A stretch of DNA of 64,000 nucleotides, from positions 1-64,000 of the forward strand of contig JBMNOU010000001.1 in NCBI GenBank assembly GCA_050943215.1, written 5' to 3'. The notes below the pieces were generated by a model that had not been told where the DNA came from, did no database searches, and worked only from the letters and a program-made list of their open reading frames with translations. The position numbers and the translations under genes were made by a program. Below, in pieces: positions 51,164-59,785 of this stretch (position 1 is the first letter of the stretch; each line of letters starts with the position of its first letter). The stretch comes from JBMNOU01 sp050943215. Its GTDB lineage: Bacteria > Bacillota > Clostridia > Christensenellales > SZUA-584.

Positions 51164-54100
51164 ATGAAAAAGAAATTGAACCATGTGAGCAGGCGCATGT
51201 TGGCTATGCTGTTGTGCGTCCTCTCACTTCTTGCGCTCATCCCTTCCACTGCATTTACCGCGTCGCAGGTACAGGTGGAATCGCGCAATGTCACTAATTA
51301 TTTTGAATATATCAGCGGTTCGGGGACATGGGAGGAATTGAAAACCCCAGAACACTATATTGTTGGGACAAATGAAATGGCCTACTGCTTGCAACACAAA
51401 AAGAGCAGCCCCCATGTAGGCAACAACTTTAACAAAGTGGAGCTATCCGACTTCTATTCTTCCCGCGTTGTTACCGGGCTTCAAATCATATTAGAACGCG
51501 GTTATCCGGCTGAAACGCCGTCCAATTTAACGGCGGTACAGGCGCGGTATGCTACAGCCAATGCCATCCGGTTTTGGTTGTCGGAAAACGGCGATGCCGA
51601 TCAATACAATTTCACCAACCGGCAGAGCAATCCGGGTAGCATCCGCGCCGAGAGCGGACAGCAGGCGGTACTGGATTACGCCGACCAGCTATTGGCGTAT
51701 GCTCGCAGCCAGCAAAGGCTGGAGCATAGGGTCGCGTTCTCTCCTGCCAGCCTCAGCATGGCGCTATCGGGAGATTACTTTGTTGGCACGACTACCGTAT
51801 CGCTGACCAACTGCAACGGCGGGTATACCCTCGACCAAAGCAGCCTGCCGTCCGGCTCACAGGTAAGCGGATATACGTGCAGGAACGGCGATGTGCTGAC
51901 CATCAGAATTCCTGCTGAGTATGGCAACAGAAGCATCACGCTGCAGGCAAATGGCCTGGATGACCGTGTGGCGGCGAATATCTTCATGTACGCCAGCACT
52001 TCGAGCAGCATTCAGAACGTAATCACCATCGGCATGGGCAGCTATCGCGCTGCAGGCGAAGGTTCGATTCTGCTCAACACCCCGGCGTATGGCAGCATCG
52101 ATATTGTCAAAACCACCAAGAACAACGGCGGCAGCGTATCGGGCTTTCAATTCCGTGTCACAAAGCAGGACGGTACGCTCATTGGAACGTATGTGAGCGG
52201 CAGCAACGGCAAAATAAATGTCCCCAATCTTCTTGCCGGATGGTATAAGGTTGAAGAAATCAACCTTTCGGACGAGTTTGTAAAGCCGTCCCCCAACCCC
52301 GTAGATATTGAGGTAAAGAGTGGACAGACGGCAACGGCCAGCTTCGACAATGTGAAGAAAATGGGCGTGATTACCGTGCAAAAGAGCAACCCCAATCCCG
52401 TCATGGGCAATTATTCTCTTGCGGGCGCGGAGTTCACCGTCAAAGACGCGGGCGGCGCGGTGGTGAATACCATCGTAACGGGCGCGAACGGAAAGGGACA
52501 ATCCAAGGCGTTGCCGCTCGGATCGTACAGCGTTTTTGAATCCAAAGCGCCCTGGGGCTTTGTTGTGGCTAAGACCGTTCACTCCCGTACCCTAACGGGT
52601 GCGCAAAGCACGGCGGCGATCATCTACGCTCCCGAAATTGGTATGCCGGAAAAGCCGCAGGTCGGCAGGATCAAAATCACTAAACAGGACGCCGAGACAG
52701 GCAGCGCCGCACAGGGAGACGCCACGCTTTCGGGCGCGGTGTTCGATTTGTTTGACAGTAAGGGCAATTTGGTGGAACGCCTCTATTGCGGCGATAACAC
52801 CACGGTAACATCCAAAGATGTGCCTTTGGGCAAGGGGTATGTGGTAAAAGAAGTCACGCCGCCAAAGGGGTATACCCTTTCCGGGAAGGAATATACCGTC
52901 AACATCGATTACGCCGGACAGGATGTGGAGGTCACCCTTGCTTCCACGGAGGTTAAAAACACCGTTATCAAGGGCCGCATACAGATCGTGAAGCACAGTG
53001 ACGACCCCGACCCACAGGTTGACCCGGAGAACGAACAAGTGCAGGCCCCGCTTGCAGGCGTGGTGTTCGACGTCTATCTAAAAGCGGCAGGCAGTTACGA
53101 CAATGCCAAGCCTACAGAGCGTGACCGCATCACCACTGACGAACACGGCTATGCGCGCACAAAGGATTTGCCTTACGGCTTGTATGTGGTGAAAGAAGTG
53201 CAGGGCGTGGACGAACATAAGGTTTGCGACCCGTTCGACGCTTTTATCAGCGATAATGACCGCACCTATTATTTCATCATCGAGAACCTCGCCTACTTCG
53301 GCAAGGTAAAGATCATCAAGGTGGACGAGGAAACGGGTAAAACCATTCCGCAGGCCAATATTGAGTTTAAGGTGAAAAACACCGATACGGGCGAATGGGT
53401 ATCGCAGGAAATCCTCTATCCCACGCCTGTCACCATCGACACCTATCTCACCAACACCGAGGGCTGGCTGGTGATGCCATCGCCGCTCAAACACGGCAAT
53501 TATGAACTCCATGAGGTGCAAAGTCCTTACGGATATCTGCTTTCGGAGAAAGCCATCCCGTTCAAGGTGACGAGCGACGATCCGCAGGAGTTTCTTGAGG
53601 TGAAGATGCCCGATAAACCCGCTATGGGCAGAGTGAGCATAGAGAAAACAGGCGAAATGCTTGCAGGCGCGGATGAAATCGAAGGCAAGGTGATGAACAT
53701 CTATGTTCCCCGCTATGAGATGCGATCCCTGCCTGACGCGGTTTTTGACATCATCGCCCGAACCGACATCGTTACCCCGGACGGCACAGTACGGGTAAAA
53801 GCCGGGACGGTGGTGGACACGCTGACCACGGATGAAAACGGCAAAGCGGAATCCAAGCTGCTGTATTTGGGCGACTATTACGCCGTCGAGCGCGAAGCGT
53901 CCTTTGGTATGACGCTGGATGAAACAGAGCATGACTTCTCTTTGGTCTACGAAGATCAGAACACGCCCGTTGTCATTTCACAGGTGGGCGTATTCGATGA
54001 GCGGCAAAAGGCAGGCGTTACGCTTAAAAAGCATTGCGAATTCCCCGAAAACGCCGCCGAGGACTTTAACCCTTACGCCAGTATCGTATTCGGCCTGTTC

Positions 54101-55357
54101 GCCCGCGAGGATATTCTGACAGCAAGCGGCGAGGTCGGCATCCCCAAGAACGGGCTGCTGGAGTATGTTACGCCGGATAGGGACGGCAAAGGCGCTGTGC
54201 AAACGAACTTGCCCTTTGGCAGCTATTATTTCAAAGAACTGCAAACGGGTGCGGGCTATCTCTTGGACGACGCAGAGTACGATATTGCGTTTGAGTACGC
54301 CGGACAGGATGTTGCGACGGTAGAAATCGCCGTAAACGATGGAAAAGCGATTGAAAACCGCTTGCAGCGCGGCAGCTTAAAGCTCATTAAGACCTTTGAG
54401 GGCAAGGAAACGCCGATCAAAGGCGTACCGTTTACCATTGTCGGCCCAACGAGCGTGGGTACTGCCGTTACGATCAACGCCGTAACGGATGAGAACGGCG
54501 CAATCGTACTCGACAATCTGCTGGTTGGGTATTACACCATAAAAGAATTGGACAGCGAACTCACGGCGGGAAATGTGTTGTCCAATGAAGTCACCATTCA
54601 TGTCGCGCACAACGCCGTAGCCGATCTGACCATCCACAACAAGCTCATGCACGGCGATCTCAAAATCATCAAGGTGTTTGAGGGCAAGGAAAAACCGATA
54701 GCGGGCGTAAAATTCACCACCACGGGCAAGACCCTGACCGGCAAGGAGTATTCCGCTGAGTTTGCAACCGATGAAAACGGCTGCATTACCGTGGAGGGCC
54801 TGCTTGTGGGTGATTATACCGTAAAGGAAATCGGTTCCGAGTTGACGGTTGGGTATGTGCTGTCTAAAGAACAGACCGCCACCATCGCCCATGAACGGCT
54901 TACCGAGATGAAAATCGAGAACAAGCTGATTCGCGGCGATGTAAAGCTCACCAAGATCGACAAAGAAGGCGGCACGAAGCTGGCCGGAGCGGTGTTTGAC
55001 CTCTATGGCATGGATGGCAAGCAGATGGGCGTTTATGTCACCGATAAAAACGGTGAATTGCTCATCAAAGACTTACCTTACGGTACGGGTTACCGACTGA
55101 TAGAGTCCAAAGCGCCGGAGGGCTACAAGCTGGATAAGGTGGAGTTTACCTTTGATATTAAAGAAAATGGCGCAACGCTGGAATATGCGGCAGTCAATGA
55201 GAAACTTCCCACACCGACAAACCCCAAAACGGGCGACGACAGGAACCCGGCATTGTGGGCTATCCTGCTTGGTCTGAGCGCGGCGGGCGGCGTGGTGATG
55301 GTGATCTTGGCGTTGCGTAAAAAAACGGATTTCAACGCCAAGCGGAATGGGGACTAA
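51164..55357 (+). CDS. large Cna-B/SpaA-type cell-wall adhesin with sortase signal
   Basis: A 1397-residue surface protein. Signal peptide in residues 1-33; a thioester-type (Cys-Gln) domain with YCLQ near residue 73 and the ATANAIRFWL segment; then about ten Cna-B domains (each starting like G-x-(I/L)-x-I-x-K), with the Lys/Asn or Asp and Glu residues for isopeptide bonds; finally NPKTG, a hydrophobic helix and a basic tail for sortase anchoring. Two adjacent domains share FEGKE and are nearly the same. Such proteins are common cargo of Firmicute ICEs and may help donor-recipient contact. AGGAGG precedes the ATG. Confidence 0.94.
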   Translation: MKKKLNHVSRRMLAMLLCVLSLLALIPSTAFTASQVQVESRNVTNYFEYISGSGTWEELKTPEHYIVGTNEMAYCLQHKKSSPHVGNNFNKVELSDFYSSRVVTGLQIILERGYPAETPSNLTAVQARYATANAIRFWLSENGDADQYNFTNRQSNPGSIRAESGQQAVLDYADQLLAYARSQQRLEHRVAFSPASLSMALSGDYFVGTTTVSLTNCNGGYTLDQSSLPSGSQVSGYTCRNGDVLTIRIPAEYGNRSITLQANGLDDRVAANIFMYASTSSSIQNVITIGMGSYRAAGEGSILLNTPAYGSIDIVKTTKNNGGSVSGFQFRVTKQDGTLIGTYVSGSNGKINVPNLLAGWYKVEEINLSDEFVKPSPNPVDIEVKSGQTATASFDNVKKMGVITVQKSNPNPVMGNYSLAGAEFTVKDAGGAVVNTIVTGANGKGQSKALPLGSYSVFESKAPWGFVVAKTVHSRTLTGAQSTAAIIYAPEIGMPEKPQVGRIKITKQDAETGSAAQGDATLSGAVFDLFDSKGNLVERLYCGDNTTVTSKDVPLGKGYVVKEVTPPKGYTLSGKEYTVNIDYAGQDVEVTLASTEVKNTVIKGRIQIVKHSDDPDPQVDPENEQVQAPLAGVVFDVYLKAAGSYDNAKPTERDRITTDEHGYARTKDLPYGLYVVKEVQGVDEHKVCDPFDAFISDNDRTYYFIIENLAYFGKVKIIKVDEETGKTIPQANIEFKVKNTDTGEWVSQEILYPTPVTIDTYLTNTEGWLVMPSPLKHGNYELHEVQSPYGYLLSEKAIPFKVTSDDPQEFLEVKMPDKPAMGRVSIEKTGEMLAGADEIEGKVMNIYVPRYEMRSLPDAVFDIIARTDIVTPDGTVRVKAGTVVDTLTTDENGKAESKLLYLGDYYAVEREASFGMTLDETEHDFSLVYEDQNTPVVISQVGVFDERQKAGVTLKKHCEFPENAAEDFNPYASIVFGLFAREDILTASGEVGIPKNGLLEYVTPDRDGKGAVQTNLPFGSYYFKELQTGAGYLLDDAEYDIAFEYAGQDVATVEIAVNDGKAIENRLQRGSLKLIKTFEGKETPIKGVPFTIVGPTSVGTAVTINAVTDENGAIVLDNLLVGYYTIKELDSELTAGNVLSNEVTIHVAHNAVADLTIHNKLMHGDLKIIKVFEGKEKPIAGVKFTTTGKTLTGKEYSAEFATDENGCITVEGLLVGDYTVKEIGSELTVGYVLSKEQTATIAHERLTEMKIENKLIRGDVKLTKIDKEGGTKLAGAVFDLYGMDGKQMGVYVTDKNGELLIKDLPYGTGYRLIESKAPEGYKLDKVEFTFDIKENGATLEYAAVNEKLPTPTNPKTGDDRNPALWAILLGLSAAGGVVMVILALRKKTDFNAKRNGD

Positions 55358-55372
55358 AAGCAGGAGGTTTCT

Positions 55373-55480
55373 ATGAACGCATTGATAAGATGCCTATTGT
55401 TTGCGCTGGTTGTCACATGCGCCAGAGCCTATGACGCACTATGCAGCAAGGTACGGAAAGGAGCAGGCTATGGAGCTTAA
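55373..55480 (+). CDS. 35-residue small peptide after the adhesin
   Basis: Begins MNALIRCLLFALVVTCARAY: one short hydrophobic segment, then basic residues and a second Cys. AGGAGG is five to six bases upstream. Its last 11 bases overlap the next tiny ORF. Function unknown; context suggests a membrane peptide co-translated with it. Confidence 0.5.
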   Translation: MNALIRCLLFALVVTCARAYDALCSKVRKGAGYGA

Positions 55481-55562
55481 AACCATTGTAGCAATCGTGC
55501 TGGTTGTCTTTATTGTGGGTGCGGCCGTATGGCTGCACATCCAAAAAAAGAATAAGAAATAA
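55470..55562 (+). CDS. 30-residue single-helix membrane peptide
   Basis: MELKTIVAIVLVVFIVGAAV then WLHIQKKNKK: one membrane helix and a basic tail. AAAGGAG lies six bases before the ATG, within the preceding tiny gene. A terminator follows. Function unknown. Confidence 0.6.
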   Translation: MELKTIVAIVLVVFIVGAAVWLHIQKKNKK

Positions 55563-55578
55563 TCCTGTTTTACTGTAA

Positions 55579-55608
55579 GGGCAGTTTCCAAAAGGGACTG
55601 CTCTTTTT
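55579..55608 (+). terminator. terminator after the adhesin operon
   Basis: GGGCAGT..CC/GG..ACTGCTC followed by TTTTT. Another element hairpin at 56013-56035 is nearly the same (GGCAGT/ACTGCC), suggesting duplication. Confidence 0.8.
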
Positions 55609-55644
55609 ATGTAGTAAAGGGCATGATGAAAGGAGTAGTAACAC

Positions 55645-55987
55645 ATGAAAGTTTTAATGGTGGAGCCGAATAAATCATCTTATATGATGAAGCAGTAGCG
55701 ATTGTTTGTAATGAAGAAGGTAAACTCGATGGATTGCCGCTTAACCGTGCGCTACGGGATGCCGCAGGCAATATTTATGATATCATCGCAGGAATATTCT
55801 TCATCTGCGGTCTAAGCGAAGATAATTTCACTTCCCTTTCACCGGAGCATATGGAAAAATTCAAAGCCAGTTTAAAGACCCAGAAATGTTTAAACGCATT
55901 AACGGTAGAATTATAGCCGTCAAGGTTTCTGAGCAATACGCTGAAATGCGTAACCGTCCGAAGTCACATGATAACCGTGAACGATAA
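55645..55987 (+). pseudogene. broken DUF3846-family gene
   Basis: The start MKVLMVEPNKS and the body (AIVCNEEGKLDGLPLNRALR, DIIAGIFFICGL, SEDNFTSLSPEH) and the end (DPEMFKRINGRIIAVKV) match DUF3846 in order, but in three frames. The stretch between the start and AIVCN is missing about 25 residues, and there are at least two frameshifts (near 55690 and 55875). A normal ribosome site (AAAGGAG) remains. Confidence 0.75.
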
Positions 55988-56012
55988 ACAATAATTGATG
56001 CTTGAATTTGTA

Positions 56013-56035
56013 GGCAGTCTCCGAATGGGACTGCC
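56013..56035 (+). terminator. hairpin after the DUF3846 pseudogene
   Basis: GGCAGT..CC/GG..ACTGCC followed by TTTA; the T run is short, so a weak terminator at best. Confidence 0.5.
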
Positions 56036-56069
56036 TTTACATATAACAGGAAAGAAAGGATGAACGAGT

Positions 56070-56336
56070 ATGAATAAGCTTATGAAATATCGCTTTACAT
56101 GAGAGTTGATAATCACCGTCTCCTGCAAATTGCTCTATCTATTGCTGCTGGATATTGCAGACATAAAAGGAGAAATTATTATTCCGCAGCGGCATATTAG
56201 TGAGGCTTTGGGGGTTAGCCGTAGCATGGTTAGTTGTAATTTCCGTAGACTGCATAAGCGCGGATACATCGACATTATGCCACAATACAACGAATATGGA
56301 GGTAGGATACCCAACAAGATTATTTTACTGGATTAG
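56070..56336 (+). pseudogene. winged-helix protein interrupted by an in-frame stop
   Basis: ATG at 56070 gives MNKLMKYRFT, then a TGA at 56100-56102, then the same frame goes on with IITVSCKLLYLLLLDIAD... HISEALGVSRSMVSCNFRRL...IPNKIILLD. The rest is a normal 80-residue HTH element regulator. Either the TGA has inactivated it (a TGG would restore it) or a TTG at 56106 initiates. Stop-codon readthrough is not supported by any other sign. Confidence 0.7.
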
Positions 56337-56352
56337 GATGGTGAGCGGCGAT

Positions 56353-56502
56353 ATGAATAACCGAATCATTAAGATAAGCGATGGTCGCATCTATCATTGT
56401 GCTGAGTGTCCTTACCGCAACCGCGAAACAGGGTTTTGCGGTTTTTGTATGCGGAAGGTTATAGTCGATTTGAAGGAAACAAAAATAAAAAGGAGTCATT
56501 GA
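56353..56502 (+). CDS. 49-residue Cys-rich zinc-finger-like protein
   Basis: MNNRIIKISDGRIYHCAECP then CGFCMRK: two Cys pairs (CAEC, CGFC) flank a basic loop, as in small zinc-binding ICE proteins. GGTGAG lies about eight bases before the ATG at 56353; an upstream ATG at 56338 is also in frame. It directly precedes ardA and is probably co-transcribed. Confidence 0.6.
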   Translation: MNNRIIKISDGRIYHCAECPYRNRETGFCGFCMRKVIVDLKETKIKRSH

Positions 56503-56503
56503 A

Positions 56504-57178
56504 ATGGCATTGATAAGTGCATTTATCACCAATTTAGGCAAATACAACGAAGGCGAACTTGTAGGAAAGTGGCATGGCTTTCCTACCACAAAGGAAGCTA
56601 TCATGCAGACATTTCGGAAAATCGGCATTGACGGTGTCCGTTACGAAGAATTTTTCATTACTGATTATGATTGTGAGATCGATGGGATTTACGACTGCTT
56701 GGGTGAACATGCCAATATCGATGAATTAAACTATCTTGCTTCTAAACTGGACGATATGGCAAGCTATGAGATCGAGCATTATGAGTCAGCAATAGAGACA
56801 GGCGAATATAGCAGCAGCGTTAAAGATCTGATTAACCTTACCGACAACCTCCACTGCTTTGATTATTTGGAAGGCGTCACTAATGATTACGATCTCGGCT
56901 ATTATTGGGTTGAAGAAAGCGGTTGCCACGATACCAAGAGCATGGGCAGCTTGACTAACTATATCGACTATGAGGGGTTTGGAAGGGATATTCGTCTTGA
57001 AGAAAGCGGTATATTTGCCGGCAAGGGCTATATCCGCAACAATGGTGATACGTTCAGCGAAGATTACGACGGAATGAACGTGCCGGATGAATACAAAGTA
57101 TTTGCTTTACCAAAACCTAAACTCCTATCACGAAACGCCCCTAAACTAAAAGCAAAACATGATAGGGATGCAAGATAA
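56504..57178 (+). CDS. ardA: antirestriction protein ArdA
   Basis: DNA mimic that blocks type I restriction enzymes when a mobile element enters a new cell. The 224-residue protein is strongly acidic and shows the ArdA order: AFITNLGKYNEGELVGKW at the start, FPTTKEAI, then EEFFITDYD and EGVTNDYDLGYYWVEESGC. AAAGGAG is eight bases upstream. Confidence 0.93.
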   Translation: MALISAFITNLGKYNEGELVGKWHGFPTTKEAIMQTFRKIGIDGVRYEEFFITDYDCEIDGIYDCLGEHANIDELNYLASKLDDMASYEIEHYESAIETGEYSSSVKDLINLTDNLHCFDYLEGVTNDYDLGYYWVEESGCHDTKSMGSLTNYIDYEGFGRDIRLEESGIFAGKGYIRNNGDTFSEDYDGMNVPDEYKVFALPKPKLLSRNAPKLKAKHDRDAR

Positions 57179-57227
57179 CGCCATCATGCGGATTCTTAAT
57201 GATAAAGAGAACATATCAAGCAGCGTT
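57168..57227 (+). pseudogene. 5' stub of a small gene cut by the IS
   Basis: ATG at 57168 opens MQDNAIMRILNDKENISSSV in another frame, overlapping the end of ardA, and reads into the IS256-type element at 57228. The remaining 20 codons suggest a truncated element gene; its 3' part is not recognisable on the other side of the IS. Confidence 0.4.
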
Positions 57228-58577
57228 GATCTGGGTAGTGTCAAATCAAGTTTGCAAAATCACTCCGATAAGAATGAATCAAGCGGCAGATAAAAAGGCG
57301 TCCTGAATGGACTGTGCACTCAAATATGCCCTTGCGGACGACCAGTCTTCTGAATATTCCATGAGGTACGTGGCGACCAGCCGCAGGTAGGATGCAGGGT
57401 TCGGGAAGATACCGACCACTCTGGTACGCCGCCGGATTTCTTTATTGAGTCTTTCCAGCATATTGGAACTGGAAGTCTTTCGAAAATCCAAAGCCGGGAA
57501 ACAAAAGAACGCGAGGGAGTCTTCCAGTCCGTCTTCCAGTATTCGAATGGCCTGCGGAAACCGCTTCTCAAATTCTTCGACCAGCGCGGCAGCCCTTCTT
57601 CGGGCGGTCTCCATGTCCGGAGCAAGCCATATCTGTTTGAGCTTCCCTGCAAAAACCTGCTTGTCCCTATGCGGAACATGAACCAAAATGTTGCGCATAA
57701 AATGCACTTTGCAACGCTGCCAGCAAGCGCCGGGGAAGCTTTCGCGTATGGCGGCGACCAATCCGGCGTGGGCGTCCGAAATGACCAGGGACGGGGCGAT
57801 AAGCCCTCGGCCTTTCAGCCTTTCAAAGAGCTGGGCATAGCTTTCACGGGATTCATCCAGCATAGGCTCGACGGCCAGCACCTCCCTTGATCCGGCTTCA
57901 TTGACTCCACAGACAAGCAGGATCGCCATGCTAACAACACGCCCGTCGTAACGTACCTTTTCATACAGAGCATCCACCCAAAGCACGGGGTAACGGTTGC
58001 CTTCAAGCGACCGGTTGCAGAACGCCTCCACCTGCCCGTCCATTTCTTTGGCCGTGTTGCTTACCTGAGAGCGTGACAGGTTTTCAATTCCCAAACGCTT
58101 TGCCAGACGCTCCATTTTGCGGGTAGAAACGCCGTTTATGAAAGCCTCCTGAACCACCTGGATGAGCGCCGCTTCGCTTCGTTTTCGGTCACTCACAAAG
58201 AACGGAACATACCCGCCTTGCCGCATCTTGGGAACCATCAGATAGATCGTCCCCATCCTGGTGTCAAATCGTCTGGGGCGGTAGCCTGAACGATAGCCTT
58301 GACGGTCGGTGGTGTGCTGTGATTTTTCCGCTCCGATTCTTGTCGAAATCTCCGCTTCCATCAATTGATCGCATAGCCACTCCAGCATCGACAGCATCGG
58401 ATCAGGTTCGCTCATGCATTGCAGTAGTAATTCAGCCAGGTTTGTGGTAGTCTTTTTTTGAGCCATCGGTTTTTCTCCTTTTGAATGATTTGCTCGCACC
58501 ATTCATTCTATCGGAGTGTCCGGTGGCTTTCCATATCCACATATAAATTGCAAACACTTTTGTACTCTATCTTGATC
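57228..58577 (-). mobile_element. IS256-family insertion sequence
   Basis: About 1350 bp with one transposase. Both ends start GATC and share TAGnGT and GTTTGCAA over about 33 bases (imperfect inverted repeats). The usual 8-bp direct target duplication is absent; instead the outer flanks are 15-bp inverted copies of each other (ATATCAAGCAGCGTT at 57213-57227 and its reverse complement at 58581-58595). The edges are estimates. Confidence 0.8.
57279..58466 (-). CDS. IS256-family (mutator-type) transposase
   Basis: A 395-residue DDE transposase from the ATG at 58466, nine bases after AAGGAG. The acidic triad is visible: Asp in VLWVDALYEK, Asp in LVISDAHAGL, and Glu in SNMLERLNKEIRRR. The family's CKVHFMRN helix is also there. 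It appears intact. Confidence 0.93.
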   Translation of the reverse strand: MAQKKTTTNLAELLLQCMSEPDPMLSMLEWLCDQLMEAEISTRIGAEKSQHTTDRQGYRSGYRPRRFDTRMGTIYLMVPKMRQGGYVPFFVSDRKRSEAALIQVVQEAFINGVSTRKMERLAKRLGIENLSRSQVSNTAKEMDGQVEAFCNRSLEGNRYPVLWVDALYEKVRYDGRVVSMAILLVCGVNEAGSREVLAVEPMLDESRESYAQLFERLKGRGLIAPSLVISDAHAGLVAAIRESFPGACWQRCKVHFMRNILVHVPHRDKQVFAGKLKQIWLAPDMETARRRAAALVEEFEKRFPQAIRILEDGLEDSLAFFCFPALDFRKTSSSNMLERLNKEIRRRTRVVGIFPNPASYLRLVATYLMEYSEDWSSARAYLSAQSIQDAFLSAA

Positions 58578-58651
58578 TGTAACGCTGCTTGATATGTGGG
58601 TAAAATGTCATAATCAGCGATATAATTTAAAAGCATCGGGAGCTAATATTT

Positions 58652-59779
58652 TTATTCCTTACAACTCAAATCAAAGGCGAGGCGGAACCCTTTGTTATTG
58701 TTGTTCTGGTCGTATAAAACTAATCGGGCGTCGGCTTTTGGCATATATGCTCTACCAAACTCCACAGCGGCTGAAACAGGGCATGCGGGAAAAACATGAA
58801 CAACCGCGTCTTGTCCGTGATACTCTCTTATCAAACGAAAAAGTTCGCGGTACTTTCCACGCAATGTTGCAAGGTGCTCACGGTTTTTTATGTAATCGTT
58901 GCTTGGGTTTTGATGCGTGATGTTCCAGATTGAAATGTCGTTACCAAGAACATTTTGAATACGGTCGTCTGTAATATTGTCACTGAGTGAAAGCTTGACC
59001 GCTACCGCTGAGGATTTTGTAGTCGGTGTGGTTATCTCATATCTAATCTGCGAATCATCATCAAGCCATGCCCAAGTATCTGGTTCCCTATGCTTCTGGA
59101 ACACATCCACCTCGGTGATATCACCAAACAGCATTCCAAGCCTAATCAAAAGCGGTATCGGAGCAATCGCAAACAGCAAAATTTTTTCACTTCTGCTCTG
59201 CTCTTTCAAAATATTTATTTCTTGCCTGAATTTTTCCTGCAATTGAGCCCATTCACTTGACCAAAATTGACTTATGTCATCATAGAAAGCGGTATTATTG
59301 GGGTTAAGGTCAATTGGATAGCGTGGTGCGATAAGTTTTGCCGCCCTGACAGCTTCATTGATTTTTTCGTTCGTTATCGTCGGCTGATTATCGCCAATTT
59401 TTGAGGTGTACTTTACCACCAAGGCGTGTTCGTTTTGAAGGGCCAATAATTGCTCCCGGACTTTTTGCTCATGATTATTCTTTATACTGTGCAACCTCTC
59501 AACTGTGTAAAATTCTGGAATCTTATCTTTATCAACCTTGGTATGGCAAGTCGGGCAAAGCAGAATGATGTTATCAATATCTCCAGCATATTTTTTTGAT
59601 TCGACAGAACCCCGTGTTCCGTCCTCACTGTCGGCGATGATATGGGCATACTCTTTAACATTTATTTCTGAACGCGAGAATTTATCGTAATCAAGAGGCT
59701 CACAGCACAAGGAGCATAACCCTCCGCACTTAAAATACAGTTCCCATTTATCTTGTGTCTTCAGGTTTGTTTTTGACAT
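58652..59779 (-). CDS. cap5: HNH-SAVED effector nuclease of CBASS (Cap5-like)
   Basis: CBASS effector that degrades DNA when its SAVED domain binds the cyclic nucleotide made by the CD-NTase. The 375-residue protein has an N-terminal HNH domain (zinc pairs CSLC at 22-25 and CPTC at 75-78; catalytic His46 in EYAHI, Asn70, His79) and a C-terminal SAVED domain (from about 190) with FPACPVSAAVEFGRA and ending RLAFDLS. It is the last gene of the operon, 6 bases after the E2-like gene. Confidence 0.9.
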   Translation of the reverse strand: MSKTNLKTQDKWELYFKCGGLCSLCCEPLDYDKFSRSEINVKEYAHIIADSEDGTRGSVESKKYAGDIDNIILLCPTCHTKVDKDKIPEFYTVERLHSIKNNHEQKVREQLLALQNEHALVVKYTSKIGDNQPTITNEKINEAVRAAKLIAPRYPIDLNPNNTAFYDDISQFWSSEWAQLQEKFRQEINILKEQSRSEKILLFAIAPIPLLIRLGMLFGDITEVDVFQKHREPDTWAWLDDDSQIRYEITTPTTKSSAVAVKLSLSDNITDDRIQNVLGNDISIWNITHQNPSNDYIKNREHLATLRGKYRELFRLIREYHGQDAVVHVFPACPVSAAVEFGRAYMPKADARLVLYDQNNNNKGFRLAFDLSCKE

Positions 59780-59785
59780 CGCTAT

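Noticed and set aside
53078..53932. 284-codon open frame antisense to the adhesin gene
   Set aside because: It lies wholly inside the Cna-B coding region, has no ribosome site, and the protein is low-complexity His/Arg/Val-rich as expected from antisense of a GC-rich gene.
51164..55357. CRISPR-like or tandem DNA repeat array in the adhesin gene
   Set aside because: The repetition is at protein level (Cna-B domains of about 90-130 residues with diverged DNA), not short identical repeats with spacers.
56100..56102. TGA as a selenocysteine codon in the HTH gene
   Set aside because: No SECIS-like hairpin is evident, the protein is an HTH regulator without a redox role, and nearby genes are also broken.
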